A stretch of DNA of 64,000 nt from contig NC_092317.1 in assembly GCF_036785885.1 (NCBI RefSeq), forward strand, positions 9,550,501 to 9,614,500, written 5' to 3'. Source of the DNA: Coffea arabica (lineage: Eukaryota; Streptophyta; Magnoliopsida; Gentianales; Rubiaceae). Below, piece by piece: positions 23,148-34,506 of the stretch. Within the stretch, counting starts at the first letter, position 1. Every line of letters begins with the position of its first letter. The position numbers and the translations under genes are program-made. The notes under the pieces were generated by a model that searched no databases, was not told where the DNA came from, and saw only the letters and a program-made list of their open reading frames with translations.

Positions 23148-23281
23148 GAGGAATATTTTGTTATATTTTCCATGAATAAATAAAAAAAAAATCTAAAAAA
23201 AAAAAATTATACAAGCCCTTCTGCTTGCACCAACATCCGTTGGTAAAGAGAACTTGCATAAGAGAGAGAGAGAGAGAGAGA

Positions 23282-23651
23282 TTACTTTGAACAGTTGGTG
23301 TCACAGGTAATGTTAATTTTTGGAATTTTAACATTACAAAATCTAGGGATGCTATTAGCATTCTTGATTTGATCGTCAGTAGCCAATCCAAGCAAGGGTT
23401 TGAAGCAAAAACAAACACGCTGACGATCAGCTTTGGTTCTTGCCAAGCTGACGATCGATATACCGGACTCCATTGCAGCAAGCAGGATCAACTTGTCCCC
23501 CACTCCTAACAAAGCTAAGGCAGGGAAAGAGGTCCATGGCCACCATAACACAAGACATTTGTACTTGCCCTCTACTGTAGAAACTCATAATCAACATGGA
23601 CATGAGAACTACTAGTGCTACTCTTTTGATTAGTCCTGATGAGTTAGCCAT
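23282..23651 (-). pseudogene. nsLTP type 1 pseudogene (frameshifted)
   Basis: The start MANSSGLIKRVALVVLMSML with a signal peptide matches the two intact nsLTPs nearby. Four cysteines are read in the first frame (SC, PC, ACC). The frame then shifts: 61 nt separate the CC pair from the CxC motif, where 57 nt (19 residues) are standard, a net gain of 4 nt. After the shift the second frame carries KADRQRVCFCF, RFCNV and TNCSK to the stop. GATCGTCAGC occurs twice across this stretch, suggesting a local duplication. The upstream region resembles that of the 41505 gene (ATAGCAATTTTGC shared) but its TATA box is degraded to TATACAAATA. Confidence 0.85.
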
Positions 23652-24036
23652 AGTTGAGATTTCCATGGGATCAGTGATTTTGAGGAAACAAAACTTCTTG
23701 GGGCTCGTGGAAGTTTTTCGCTTGAGTTATTACATGGCATATAGCAATTTTGCCTAGTATTTGTATAGGCAGATAGGCGATAGATTGGATGAGAAGGGAT
23801 AGTATTTATTACATGGCTTGTCCGTTAAAAAAGTCTTAATTTGGGATTCCAATTACTCAAATGTGTGAACAATTTATTGGCTAATCTAAGCTGTAAATTG
23901 TCTTTTTATCCTTTCTTGGCGATATCATCCCCATGAACAAGCCAAGTGTCTCCAGAAAATATGGCATGTATAGACATATCATAAATGTGAATATTTCCCA
24001 TAATCAATCTGTGAACAATATTATGTGAAGTGATGA

Positions 24037-24071
<35 letters not shown>

Positions 24072-25040
24072 CACGAATTCATACATATATGCTTGAGATA
24101 ACATAATACATAACATTTGGCATATTCTTTCACTGGTATTAATAATGATAAATTTTTACAATCCATTCAAGATTGCAAAGTGATGCAACGCATCTCAATT
24201 GTCCATCAAGCTCACTTCACCCTGCAATACAATTTTGCAGTTAGGCACATTAAGTATTTAATTAGAAAACATTGCAAAACTCAATATACAAATCAATCCT
24301 CCTCAAGAAGGTCACAACACGAAAGGAGGTGCATGAGCATTCAACGAGATAACTAGGAAGGGCTGCAGTCGTCCCCCTCAGACTTTAGAAAGTTTTTAAA
24401 TAAGTACCACTTGAAAGTTCGTCAGTTTCGCCCACCAAATTGTAAAGATGTTTTAATTGTATTGATTATGGAATGATTTATACGTGATAATTTTTGGCCC
24501 TGATATTAGAAGCTCTGCATTCATTTATGAAGACTATAACCATTTTCTTTTTTTCTTTCTTGGCTTTTCTATTTTCATACGCTCAAACCTGTAAACTCTG
24601 ATGTCGAAATCTGTACAATATATAAAGCAAGAGGAGCTCTACATGGCATCAACACAATTTAATTTGTCATCTTTTAAACATCCATTTATACCCTTAAACT
24701 TACTAAGAAAAAGTTGAATTGCTCCCCATTTATCAAAAGAAAAACACACTTCCAAGAGGAAGACGATTTATCCCTAGTACATATCCAGTTCTATGTTTCT
24801 AACACTTTCTGAAACACTTTAGAACTGGAAAATTGGTATGCACTGCCTAAACTTATTCAATGAATACCATTTGTATCTAAAAATAATTGCCATCGTGGAA
24901 AATTTCATCCTTCGATAAGTACCCATGTTCTAAAAAACCTTCCACACTTTTTGTAATTTCTTCTTCATGTTTTTTTCGTCATCTTGTACAATTAAAAGTA
25001 CAATTATAGAGATTAAATAAAGAGTGTGCAGGATAGAGCA
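23652..25040. other. Intergenic between nsLTP copies, with (TG)n(TA)n microsatellite
   Basis: Holds the upstream region of the nsLTP pseudogene, then AT-rich sequence. A GT/TA microsatellite lies at about 24037-24074. No other gene or transposon was recognised. Confidence 0.5.
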
Positions 25041-25403
25041 TTACTTTGAGCAGTCGATGTTGCGAGAAATCTGGAATGGGAGATTAACACCACACAGATG
25101 AGGGATTTGAGCAGCATTCTTGAGCTGACCATTAGTAGCACTCTGAGCAACAGATTTCAAGCAAGAACAAACACTCTGGCGATCAGTTTGAGTCTTAGCC
25201 AGGCTGAGTAGAGTCTTAATCCCACTACAGCAAGCAGGTGCAACTTTTCCTCCATTCAGGACGAAGCTAAGGCATGGAAACAGGTCGTTGTCAACAGTGT
25301 CACAGGAGATTTGTGCTTGCCCTCCATGGGAGAAACTCATGATAAGCATGGATACGAAGATTACAAGAGTCCCTAGTTTGAGGAGTCCTGATGAATTAGC
25401 CAT
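25041..25403 (-). CDS. LTP: Non-specific lipid transfer protein, type 1
   Basis: A 120-residue secreted protein. The start at 25403 (MANSSGLLKLGTLVIF) is chosen over a longer frame beginning at 25625 because it opens directly into a hydrophobic signal peptide ending about GGQAQ and matches the sister genes. The mature part carries the eight-cysteine LTP1 pattern exactly: C-9-C-13-CC-19-CxC-22-C-13-C. The family folds as four disulfide-stapled helices with a lipid tunnel and works in the cell wall in cutin/wax lipid movement and defence. Single exon, ends DCSK. A TATA box lies 108 bp upstream. A 12.5 kb Athila insertion begins 445 bp upstream of the start codon, so distal promoter elements may have been displaced. 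Confidence 0.95.
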   Translation of the reverse strand: MANSSGLLKLGTLVIFVSMLIMSFSHGGQAQISCDTVDNDLFPCLSFVLNGGKVAPACCSGIKTLLSLAKTQTDRQSVCSCLKSVAQSATNGQLKNAAQIPHLCGVNLPFQISRNIDCSK

Positions 25404-25510
25404 TGTTGAGTTTGCCTTCAAAGTAAGAATGGTGAAGAAAGAAACTGATCTTTTCTTCTGGACCTGGATTTTTACAGTTGGGTTGTTATACAGACTATAG
25501 CAGTTTGAAT

Positions 25511-25521
25511 ACAATTTATAG
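25511..25521 (-). promoter_or_regulatory. TATA box of the nsLTP gene at 25403
   Basis: CTATAAATTGT on the minus strand about 110 bp before the ATG. The nsLTP gene at 41505 has CTATAAAAAG at the same distance in similar context (CCTCTATAAA). Confidence 0.65.
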
Positions 25522-25847
25522 AGGTGACTAGCCAATAGAATGTGATGCGTTGGGGTAAAAATTGTTTCCTTTTTGATAGTGATGTGTGGTGTGTACCTTA
25601 AACAATGAACAATTATTTGGACCATCTGTCTGGTAGCATTTCATAGAAAGTTCTTCTTCTTCTTTCAAGTAAAGGAATCAAATTATATGAGAGAAAATCT
25701 GGATTGGTTGTTAAGATATTAGTCATAGCCGTAGTTTTGAAACTAAAACTTTGCTGGGATATAAAGGACTAGTCGTGGAAGATAAAGAAGAAAGTTTGGC
25801 TTAATTTTTAAGGCAGTTATACTTCCCTGGATGAGGGGCTAATGTAG

Positions 25848-27352
25848 TGATAGGGTATAATTTGTTAGTAATTTTATTATTAATTTTCCCTTCTATTCCG
25901 GACAAATATTGTGTTAATTGCTGATATTTACTCATATTTGATATCTGAATTCAATTCCAGGAGTGGAGCAGATAACTACAACAAGAGGGACTTCTGGATG
26001 CAAATTTGGGAGACTCCAGTAGAAAGCCTCAATTGGCGGGGACCACAAAAGCTACAAGAGCTAGTAAAGGCAACGTACAAAGCCTTAGGAACAAGAAGTA
26101 ATTCAGCAGGCTTGTGGCTAATTGGTGGGGACCGCGCAGAGGCTCAAAACAAGGAGATGAATTCGGCAGCTTGTGGCCAACTGGTGGGGACCACTGGATA
26201 TCTTTCTTTTGGTTTTAAATAGGGAACAAACGTACAGAAGACGGCTGGCTTTTATTTTGGACCTCTAGTTTTAGTCTTTTGTTTTAGTTTTAGTTCTTCT
26301 TTCCTCCTGACTGGCCTCTGACACACGTCAGGTGTTCGACAATATTCCCCAACGGGAAAAACATCTTTTATTCCTTGCTTCTTAATAGAAAACGCAATGC
26401 CTTTGCAATCTATTAATGCATGTGGTGATTTAATTATGCGGCGTGGCTAAGTCTTCCGTCTAGTCAAGGGTCAACTCGACGGCGCAGTCCCGGAAATCTG
26501 TGAGATCTAATTAGTTTTCACGTGTTCCTTTATTTATTAATATTTGCACGTTGTCTACTTGAATTTTCATGGGATTATTTTATTAATTGGATGTCAAGGG
26601 CCCGATGTTCAATGTGATTTATTAATCTCGTGCCAATTTAGTTAATTAAATCCGTAATTGTTTGATTGATTAATATTAGTGGCAACTGGTGTGTTTACAC
26701 ATTAGGGGAATGTGCGATCTAATTTAAATAACCCTCGTAGCGCGTTATTGGTTAGGGCTAGGTTTTTCTAATACTAATGCAATTGGGAAATTAATTCCTA
26801 CGGTCGTACCTAGGAGTATTTTCTGGTTAGAGGTGATCAATGGTCGTACCTTGGTTATCAATAATTTAAGGAAAAATTGGTCGTCAGACTATAACTAGCC
26901 TATTAATAAATTAAGTGAACCTCTCATGCATCAATGATCGGATAAATGGACTGTGCCTGAGTAGTTGCATCCTTGGCTAGAATTTATTCATTCTTGATTT
27001 AACTCCTGCTTTAGTTGTGCTAGTTAGTTATTTATTTATTTTTGTTGAATTATTCAATTGATTTTAGTTTCATTCTGGTGAAATCCCCCCTTACCAATTG
27101 GCATTTGAAAAGAAACAAATATCCCCAGTCCCTGAGGAGACGACCCTACTTGCCACTGTCTACTATTCAGTAATCTTTGTCACCTAATTAATTCTGGTAT
27201 ATCGGGTTAAGCAAACTCTTCGGGAACAGGGTGAATCAAGTAACCCATTGCACACCTAGAGTCCCTGCTCCAGTACCTAGGATTAATTATCGACTGCTTT
27301 TAGTGGTAGTTAGGATTTTATTATTATTATTGCACAGGTTCGGCACCTGTCA
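25848..27352 (+). repeat. 5' LTR of Athila element (1505 bp)
   Basis: TGATAGGGTATA...GGCACCTGTCA, matched by 36861-38364. A 103-residue frame (25911-26222) recurs in the other LTR but only because the LTRs are copies; no family motif supports it. TTTTAAATAGGG near 26213 is a candidate TATA region. Confidence 0.95.
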
Positions 27353-27357
27353 ATTTT

Positions 27358-27375
27358 TGGCGCCGTTGCCGGGGA
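27358..27375 (+). other. Primer binding site, tRNA-Asp type
   Basis: TGGCGCCGTTGCCGGGGA starts five bases after the LTR end. Its complement ends in CAACGGCGCCA, as in plant tRNA-Asp. Confidence 0.9.
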
Positions 27376-27442
27376 CTGGCGTTATTATTTGTTTCTTTAT
27401 TAAGTTCATTTTTGCTCTAATTTTCTGGTATTTTTCTAGTGT

Positions 27443-30400
27443 ATGCCTAGGTCTTCTCGTACAGGTGAATTGATTTTTTACCCTGAAGTAGAGAAGACCG
27501 CGCGTAGAACGAGAAAGGAAACCAGACAGCTCAGAGAAGAGCACTCCGGTGCTGCATCTCAGAGATCTGAGCCCGAAGTTGAACCATCAGATTCGTTTGG
27601 TGACACTTCAAGTGATTCGTACCAAGAGAACGTCGCCATGGCAAACACACAAACATTAAGGGAGTTGGCTGCTCCTAACTTGACCCAACAACCTCTTTGC
27701 ATAACTTTCCCTCGCCTTAGTGAGAATGCAGCTTTTGAATTAAAACCTGGTTTAATACATTTGTTGCCTGTTTTTCATGGTCTGCCAGGAGAGGAACCCC
27801 ACAAACACATGCAGGAATTTGATGTAGTGTGTTCAAGTATGAAGCCCTCGGGAGTAACTGATGAACAAATTAAATTAAGAGCCTTCCCTTTTTCTCTCAA
27901 GGATTCGGCAAAGGACTGGTTATACTGTCTACCTGCAGGCATTATCACCACGTGGCCAGAGATGCAGAAAAAATTTTTTGAAAAATATTTCCCTGCATCT
28001 AGAGCTGCTAGTTTGCGAAAGGAAATATGTGGCATCAAGCAATTTCAGGGGGAGTCCTTATATGAATATTGGGAGAGGTTCACCAGGCTGCGTACCCGAT
28101 GCCCTCATCACCAAATAAGTGATCAACTGCTGATTCAGTACTTCTATGAGGGGCTACTGATGAACGATAGAAATATCATTGATGCAGCAAGTGGTGGTGC
28201 ACTGGTGAATAAGACTACCCAGGAGGCATGAGACTTAATTGAACGAATGGCAGAGAATTGCCAGCAGTTTGGTACGAGAGCAGATGTTCCTACGAGAAAG
28301 GTCAACGAGATAAGTTCATCTTCCATTCAACAGCAGTTATCTGAATTAACCTCATTTGTTCGACAGATAGCTGTAGGAAATGCACAGCAGGCCAAAGTGT
28401 GTGGGATTTGTACGAATATTGGTCATACCGCTGACTCATGCCCACAGTTACAAGAGGAGGGAGTTGAGCAAGCAAACATGGCTGGTAACATGCCCATGCC
28501 ACGTAGACAGTATGACCCCTATTCCAACTCATACAATCCGGGTTGGAGGGATCATCCAAATCTGAGCTATGGGGGAAATAAGCAACAAAATTTCATCCCC
28601 AATAGACAGCAGGGCTTCCAGCAACAATATCAAACAAGGAATCAACCATCCTCTGCCTCAGGTATGTCCCTAGAAGACATGGTTAAAACCATAGCCTCTA
28701 ATACTATGAAATTTCAACAGGACACTGAGGCCAGCAATCAAGAGATGAAAGCACGTATGCAAAACTTGGAAAATCAGATGAGTCAATTAGCCTCAATTGT
28801 CAACCGACTGGACTCCCAGGGAAAGGGAAAACTTCCATCTCAACCTGAGGTGAATCCCAAGAATGTGAGTGCAATGACCCTCAGGAGTGGGAAAGAGGTT
28901 GAAGGACCAGCGCCAGTGGCTCCGAAGGACAAGAATGAGGACCGCATTGAGAAAGAGCTCGAGCAAGAAGGAACGCCCGGCACAAATAAAGAGGTAATAC
29001 GTGACCCAGTGGTTCCAATTAAACCTAACCCACCACCTTTTCCTAGCAGGTTGGAAAGGCCTAAAAAGCAAGACAAGGAAAAGGAAATTTTGGAGATGTT
29101 TAGGAAGGTGGAGATAAATATCCCCTTACTTGACGCAATTAAGCAAGTACCCCGGTATGCCAAATTTTTGAAGGACCTATGCATCAATAGAAGGAAACTG
29201 AGGGGAGATGAAAGGATAATTGTGGGGGAGAACGTATCTGCAGTGCTTCAAAGAAAACTTCCACCCAAGTGCGGAGACCCAGGTATGTTCACTATCCCTT
29301 GTAAAATAGGGAACACTAGCATTAGGAATGCCATGTTAGATTTAGGAGCCTCTATAAATGTGATGCCCAAGGCTATTTATGCTTCTCTAAATTTGGGTCC
29401 CTTAAAGGAAACTGGCATTATAATTCAATTGGCTGATAGGACTAATGCTTATCCCGATGGGGTGATAGAAGATGTGTTAGTGCAAGTGAACAATTTAGTG
29501 TTCCCTGCTGATTTTTATATTCTTGATATGGGTGACGAACGTTCTCCAAATCCATCACCAATTTTGTTGGGGAGGCCCTTCTTGAGCACAGCTCGTACAA
29601 AAATTGATGTTAGTGAGGGCACCCTAACGATGGAATTTGATGGAGAAATAGTTCATTTCAGTATATTTGAGGCCATGAAATATCCATGTCATTCTAATGC
29701 TGTTTTTGCTGTGAGTGTAATTGACCCTTTGGTGCAAGAAGTATTTGAGATTAATGGCAGGGATGAATTAGAGATAGCAATCACCAAACATTTGGATCTG
29801 GAAGCAGCCTGCGAAATGGAGTTAGACATCAGTTTGCAAAGAATGGTTGGAGCCTTGCATTCACTAGGCCAAAGTCCTCTAAGGTATGATGTTGCTCCTA
29901 TATTTGTGCCTGAACCGCACCTAAAGTTATTACCTTCTATCGTGCAGGCACCTGAAGTGGAGTTGAAACCCCTGCCCAACCATTTAAAGTATGCCTATCT
30001 GGGTGAAAAAGAGACGTTACCAGTGATAATCTCATCCAAATTATCACCCACGGAGGAGGATAAGCTGCTACGGGTTTTAAGGGAGCATAAGGAAGCTATA
30101 GGGTGGACAATTGCGGACATCAAGGGTATAAGCCCGTCCGTATGTATGCATCGAATTCGCTTGGAAGAGGATGCTAGACCGATAAGACAACCACAAAGAA
30201 GATTGAACCCCAACATGATGGAAGTGGTCAAGAAAGAGGTAATCAAGCTTCTGGACGTAGGAATTATTTTTTCTATCTCAGATAGCCCATGGGTGAGTCC
30301 GGTCCAAGTGGTGCCAAAGAAAGCAGGGGTAACTGCGGAGGAAAATCGTGAAGGGGACCTCGTTCCAATTCGAAAGCCTACGGGTTGGCGCCAGTGCATC

Positions 30401-32857
30401 GATTACCGCAAATTGAACGCAGTGACCAAGAAGGATCATTTTCCCCTTCCATTCATCGATCAAATGGTTGAAAGGTTAGCTTGTCGTGCCTATTATTGTT
30501 TTTTGGATGGTTTCTCTGGTTATTTTCAGATAGCAATTGCGCCAGAGGATCAAGAGAAAACAACTTTCACTTGCCCCTTTGGCACTTTTGCCTATCGAAG
30601 GATGCCTTTTGGATTGTGTAATGCCCCTGCAACATTCCAGAGGTGCATGATTAGCATTTTTTCTGAATATGTAGAGAGAATAATTGAGGTATTCATGGAT
30701 GACTTCAGTGTCTATGGTGATAGTTTTGACGATTGTTTAGATAACTTGACATTGATTTTAAAAAGATGCATTGAAACTAACCTAGTGCTCAACTGGGAAA
30801 AATGTCACTTCATGGTTGAGCACGGGATAGTTCTAGGACATGTAGTGTCATCTAGAGGAATTGAAGTTGATAAAGCTAAAATAGATGTGATATCTGCTTT
30901 ACCTTACCCCGTAACTGTACGGGAAGTTCGTTCTTTTCTAGGACATGCAGGTTTCTATCGCAGATTTATCAGAAATTTCTCAAAGATCGGGGCACCACTT
31001 TTTAGGCTTTTGCAAAAGGATGTCAGTTTTGAATTCAACGAGGAGTGCAAAGAAGCGTTCGAGAAGTTGAAGAAATTACTCACTTCTCCACCGATCATCC
31101 AACCTCCTGATTGGAATCGGCCATTCGAAATTATGTGTGATGCCAGCGACTACTCCGTGGGAGCAGTTTTGGGACAAAGGGTGGAGAAAGCGGCGCACGC
31201 AATATATTATGCCTCTAGAGCTTTAAATGGCGCCCAACTCAATTACTCTACTACGGAGAAAGAACTCTTAGCTGTTATTTTTGCTTTGGAAAAGTTTAGA
31301 CCTTATTTGTTAGGTGCTAAAGTAATTGTGTATTCTGACCATGCAGCTTTGAGGTACCTACTGACCAAGAAGGACGCTAAACCCCGCTTGATAAGATGGA
31401 TATTGCTCCTGCAGGAATTTGACTTGGAAATCAGAGATAAAAAAGGAGCAGAGAATCTAGTAGCTGACCACCTAAGTCGAATACTGGTAGCAGAGGAGGA
31501 ATTACCATTAAGGGAGTCTTTCCCTGAAGAGCATTTACTTTCTATTAATTTAACTTTGCCCTGGTATGCTGATATTGTTAATTTTCTAGTTACTGACAAG
31601 TTTCCTGCAGGATGGCCTAAGGCAAAAAGGGATAAGTTAAGGAGTGACACAAAATCTTACATCTGGGATGACCCTTACCTCTGGAAGCGTGGTGCCGACC
31701 AAATCATTCGCAGATGTGTAGGTGACAATGAATTCCAGTCTATTTTAGCTTATTGTCACTCTTTTGCATGTGGAGGTCACTTTGGATCAAAGAGAACTGC
31801 TCGTAAGGTTCTAGAGAGTGGATTCTATTGGCCAACCCTCTTTAAGGATGCCTACTTATTTTGTAAGTCATGTGATAAGTGTCAAAGAGTAGGTAATATT
31901 TCTCGTAGGGATCAAATGACCCAAACCCCAATGATTTTTGTTGAGATTTTTGACGTTTGGGGTATTGACTTTATGGGCCCTTTTCCTTCGTCTTATGGTT
32001 TTCTATATATATTGCTTGCTGTAGACTATGTTTCGAAATGGGTGGAAGCAAAGCCCACTCGTACTAATAATTCCAAAGTGGTTGCAGAATTTGTCAAATC
32101 TAACATTTTTGTCCGCTTTGGGATGCCGCGAGCAATTGTAAGTGATCGGGGTACCCATTTCTGCAACAAGACGATTGCTGCGCTTTTCAGGAGGTACGGT
32201 GTCTTGCACAAAGTGTCCACTTCTTACCATCCTCAGACAAACGGCCAGGCGGAAACGTCGAACCGGGAGATCAAATCAATTTTGGAAAAGATGGTTCGAC
32301 CCGATAGGAAGGATTGGAGCATGAGACTTGAAGATGCATTGTGGGCATATAGAACGGCGTACAAGACGCCAATCGGCATGTCCCCCTATCGTTTAGTATT
32401 TGGAAAGCCATGTCACCTCCCTGTCGAGTTCGAACATAGAGCATTTTGGGCGGTCAAGCAATGCAACATGGATATCGAAGAGGGCGGAATTCAAAGGAAG
32501 CTACAGTTACAAGAATTGGAGGAGATTCGAAATGAAGCCTACGAGAATGCTGTGATTTATAAGGAGAAAAACAAGATTTTTCATGACCAGCAGATCTCTA
32601 GGAAGACGTTTGAATGTGGGCAAAAAGTTTTACTGTACCACTCAAAGTTGAAGTTATTTCCAGGTAAGTTACGTTCCCGTTGGATCGGTCCCTTTATGGT
32701 GACTAATGTGTTTGATTATGGTGCAGTGGAAATTCAGAGTCTAAAGACGGAGAAGAAATTTGTGGTGAATGGTCATCGCCTCAAGCCATATTATGATGGG
32801 GCTCCAGTTGAGCAAGTAGAGATGACGCATTTGGAGGACCCAATTTGCTTGGTTTAA
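27443..32857 (+). pseudogene. gag-pol: Athila gag-pol polyprotein with a single nonsense codon
   Basis: One frame of 1805 codons, interrupted once by TGA at 28229-28231 (one base from TGG). Gag: RELAAPNLTQQPLC, the capsid-like GLIHLLPVFHGL...KDWLYCLP, and knuckle [14 protein letters not shown] (28395-28440). Protease: [13 protein letters not shown] (near 29330). Reverse transcriptase: [23 protein letters not shown] and catalytic FMDD (near 30690). RNase [35 protein letters not shown]. Integrase: His/Cys zinc domain ([10 protein letters not shown]...CKSCDKCQ), then the DDE triad in [18 protein letters not shown] and ETSNREI, then a GPF tail ([10 protein letters not shown]). The domain order protease-RT-RNaseH-integrase is Ty3/Gypsy. 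All catalytic residues I looked for are present. Without readthrough the product would be a truncated gag of 262 residues. Confidence 0.93.
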
Positions 32858-34476
32858 GCAAATTATGGGTTATGTCTAGCCAAAGACACTAAAGAAAGGC
32901 GCTAATTTGGGAGGCAACCCGAATATTAGTCTTGTTATTTCTAGTTATTTTGTTATTTCTAGTTGTTCTTCTTTTGCGTTGGGTCATTTACTCGTTGGGT
33001 AGTATCTGCATTAATATTTCCTTCACTGCAATCAGGAAGTGAAATCTTGGCGTGCCCGCGCGGTGTTTGTGTTTTCTGAGACCAGAGGACGAAGACTAAT
33101 CTTGGCGTGCCCACGCGGTGTTGGACCACCCAAACCATGTTTTTGTAATTCAAAAAAAAAAAAAAAAATAAGAAAAATTAATAATTAATAATAATTTAAA
33201 AAAAAAAGGAAGAAATTTTTCAGCAATTTCCAGCTGAAACGATTACATTAGCGTAATATTTTTTTTTAAAAAAAAAAAAATTTCTCTCTTCTCTTTTCTT
33301 TTTCTTCTTTCTTTCTTTTTCTTCTTTCTTTCTTTTCTTTTTCTTCTTCCCCGCTGCTTTTCCCTTTCTCTTGTTTCTTCAACCAAAGCCGCCGCCGCCC
33401 CCAAGCTCCATCGCGCGCCGCCTGACCGAGCTCCGCGACCACCGCCACCAGCTTTCGCGCGCCGCCGCTGTCACCAGCTGCTCCTCCAAGCCACCATCGC
33501 CGGCTGCCAGCGCGCGCATCCACCAGCGACACCAGCTGTCCTCCAGCTTCGTCCGCAACCAGAGCCGCTGCCAGATCTTCTCTACCTCTGCAGCTGCGCG
33601 AGTTCACGCCAGGACGCCGCCTGCGCCGTCGTCTTTTCCCCCCTCTCCCTCCAAGCTCCAGCAGATTCCACCGCGCGCGACCAGAACAGCGCCTCGACCA
33701 GCACAGCGCGCGTTCACCAGGGCAGCAGCTCGCTCACAGTCGAGCCCAGGCGCGACTTCACAGTCGCGTTTCCTCCTCGCGCGGGTAGACCAGAAGCTAC
33801 TTCTGGTGACTTCGTCCTCTGTTTTTCTTTTTCCTGTTTTTTTTTAATCGTTAAGTAGCTGAGGCCAGAGCAATAATTTTTCATTAGCTGATGACAGATT
33901 TTTGATTTACTAGTTGAGAACGGGAATTTTGTGCTTATTTGGGTGCTGTGGTATTTGGGGAGAATCTTTACTCGATTTGACTGTTTATTTAGTTTTTGGG
34001 GGGGGGTTTTTGCTCTGTTTATTTGCTTAATTATTTTCTGGGGTTAATTATGGGTGGAATTCGATTTAATTGCTGTCCCATTTGAGGGTGCTCTCTGGTC
34101 TTGCTTATATTGTTGAATTTTAATTGGGTTTTGACTACATGAGATTTCTATTGCATCTGGGGGATAAACTTTGCTGACTTTTGTGCCAGTTTATACGTTT
34201 GGAATTTGTTGGGGCCAATCTGGGAGAGACGTGTCTGATTGGTGTGTTTGGCTTCATCACATGTCTTGGGCTGGCCACTGGATTTGAATTTTCCTTGTGT
34301 ATGTACCAGTGGTACTGGTGCGGGTAGTTTCTATAGTATTTGTTACTCCTGTGTTCGTGGTTGCCTAATCGACTACTAGGCATTTGTGGGTGAATTGCTG
34401 CGATTGTTTGCTTATTGGGGGCGCCGTGACGCTTATATTTGCTTTTTGGGGGCGCCCGTGACGCTTTCATTGCTAC
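32858..34476 (+). other. Athila spacer between pol and the third ORF, with a GC-rich block
   Basis: Starts with two copies of CTTGGCGTGCCCGCGCGGTG-like sequence (33042-33067 and 33098-33122), then poly-A/T and CT-rich tracts (33140-33350). A markedly GC-rich block follows at about 33380-33800, then T-rich intron-like sequence up to the next ORF. The 158-codon frame at 33371-33847 is Pro/Ala/Ser/Arg-rich with no family motif, so I do not call it a gene. In Athila relatives the downstream ORF is thought to be made from a spliced RNA, and this spacer could hold the acceptor. Confidence 0.6.
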
Positions 34477-34506
34477 TTGGTTGTTTTGGGTTGCCTGTTG
34501 GTCACC

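Larger units (their letters stand above)
17191..23207 (+). mobile_element. Nearly complete L1-type LINE retrotransposon
   Basis: The order is a CT-rich 5' region (from about 17191), ORF1, overlapping ORF2 and an AATAAA-containing poly-A tail (23176-23207). ORF2 has AP endonuclease, reverse transcriptase, a zinc-binding region and RNase H, the plant L1 order with a terminal RNase H. Only one frameshift (ORF1) and two nonsense codons (ORF2) break it. A target duplication could not be fixed with confidence, so the 5' edge is approximate. It ends about 75 bp downstream of the nsLTP pseudogene's stop codon. Confidence 0.88.

Noticed and set aside
17160..23230. Target duplication for the LINE (ATACAAG near 17160 and 23211)
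   Set aside because: The left copy does not abut the inferred 5' start and is too short to rule out chance.
25404..25625. N-terminal extension of the nsLTP frame upstream of 25403
   Set aside because: The extension would precede the signal peptide, covers the TATA box and is absent from the sister genes.
25911..26222. 103-codon frame in the Athila LTR, also at 36924-37235
   Set aside because: Present twice only because LTRs are copies; no domain, and unlikely to be translated.
33371..33847. 158-codon Pro/Ala/Arg-rich frame
   Set aside because: Composition follows the GC-rich block; no motif, and open frames exist on both strands there.
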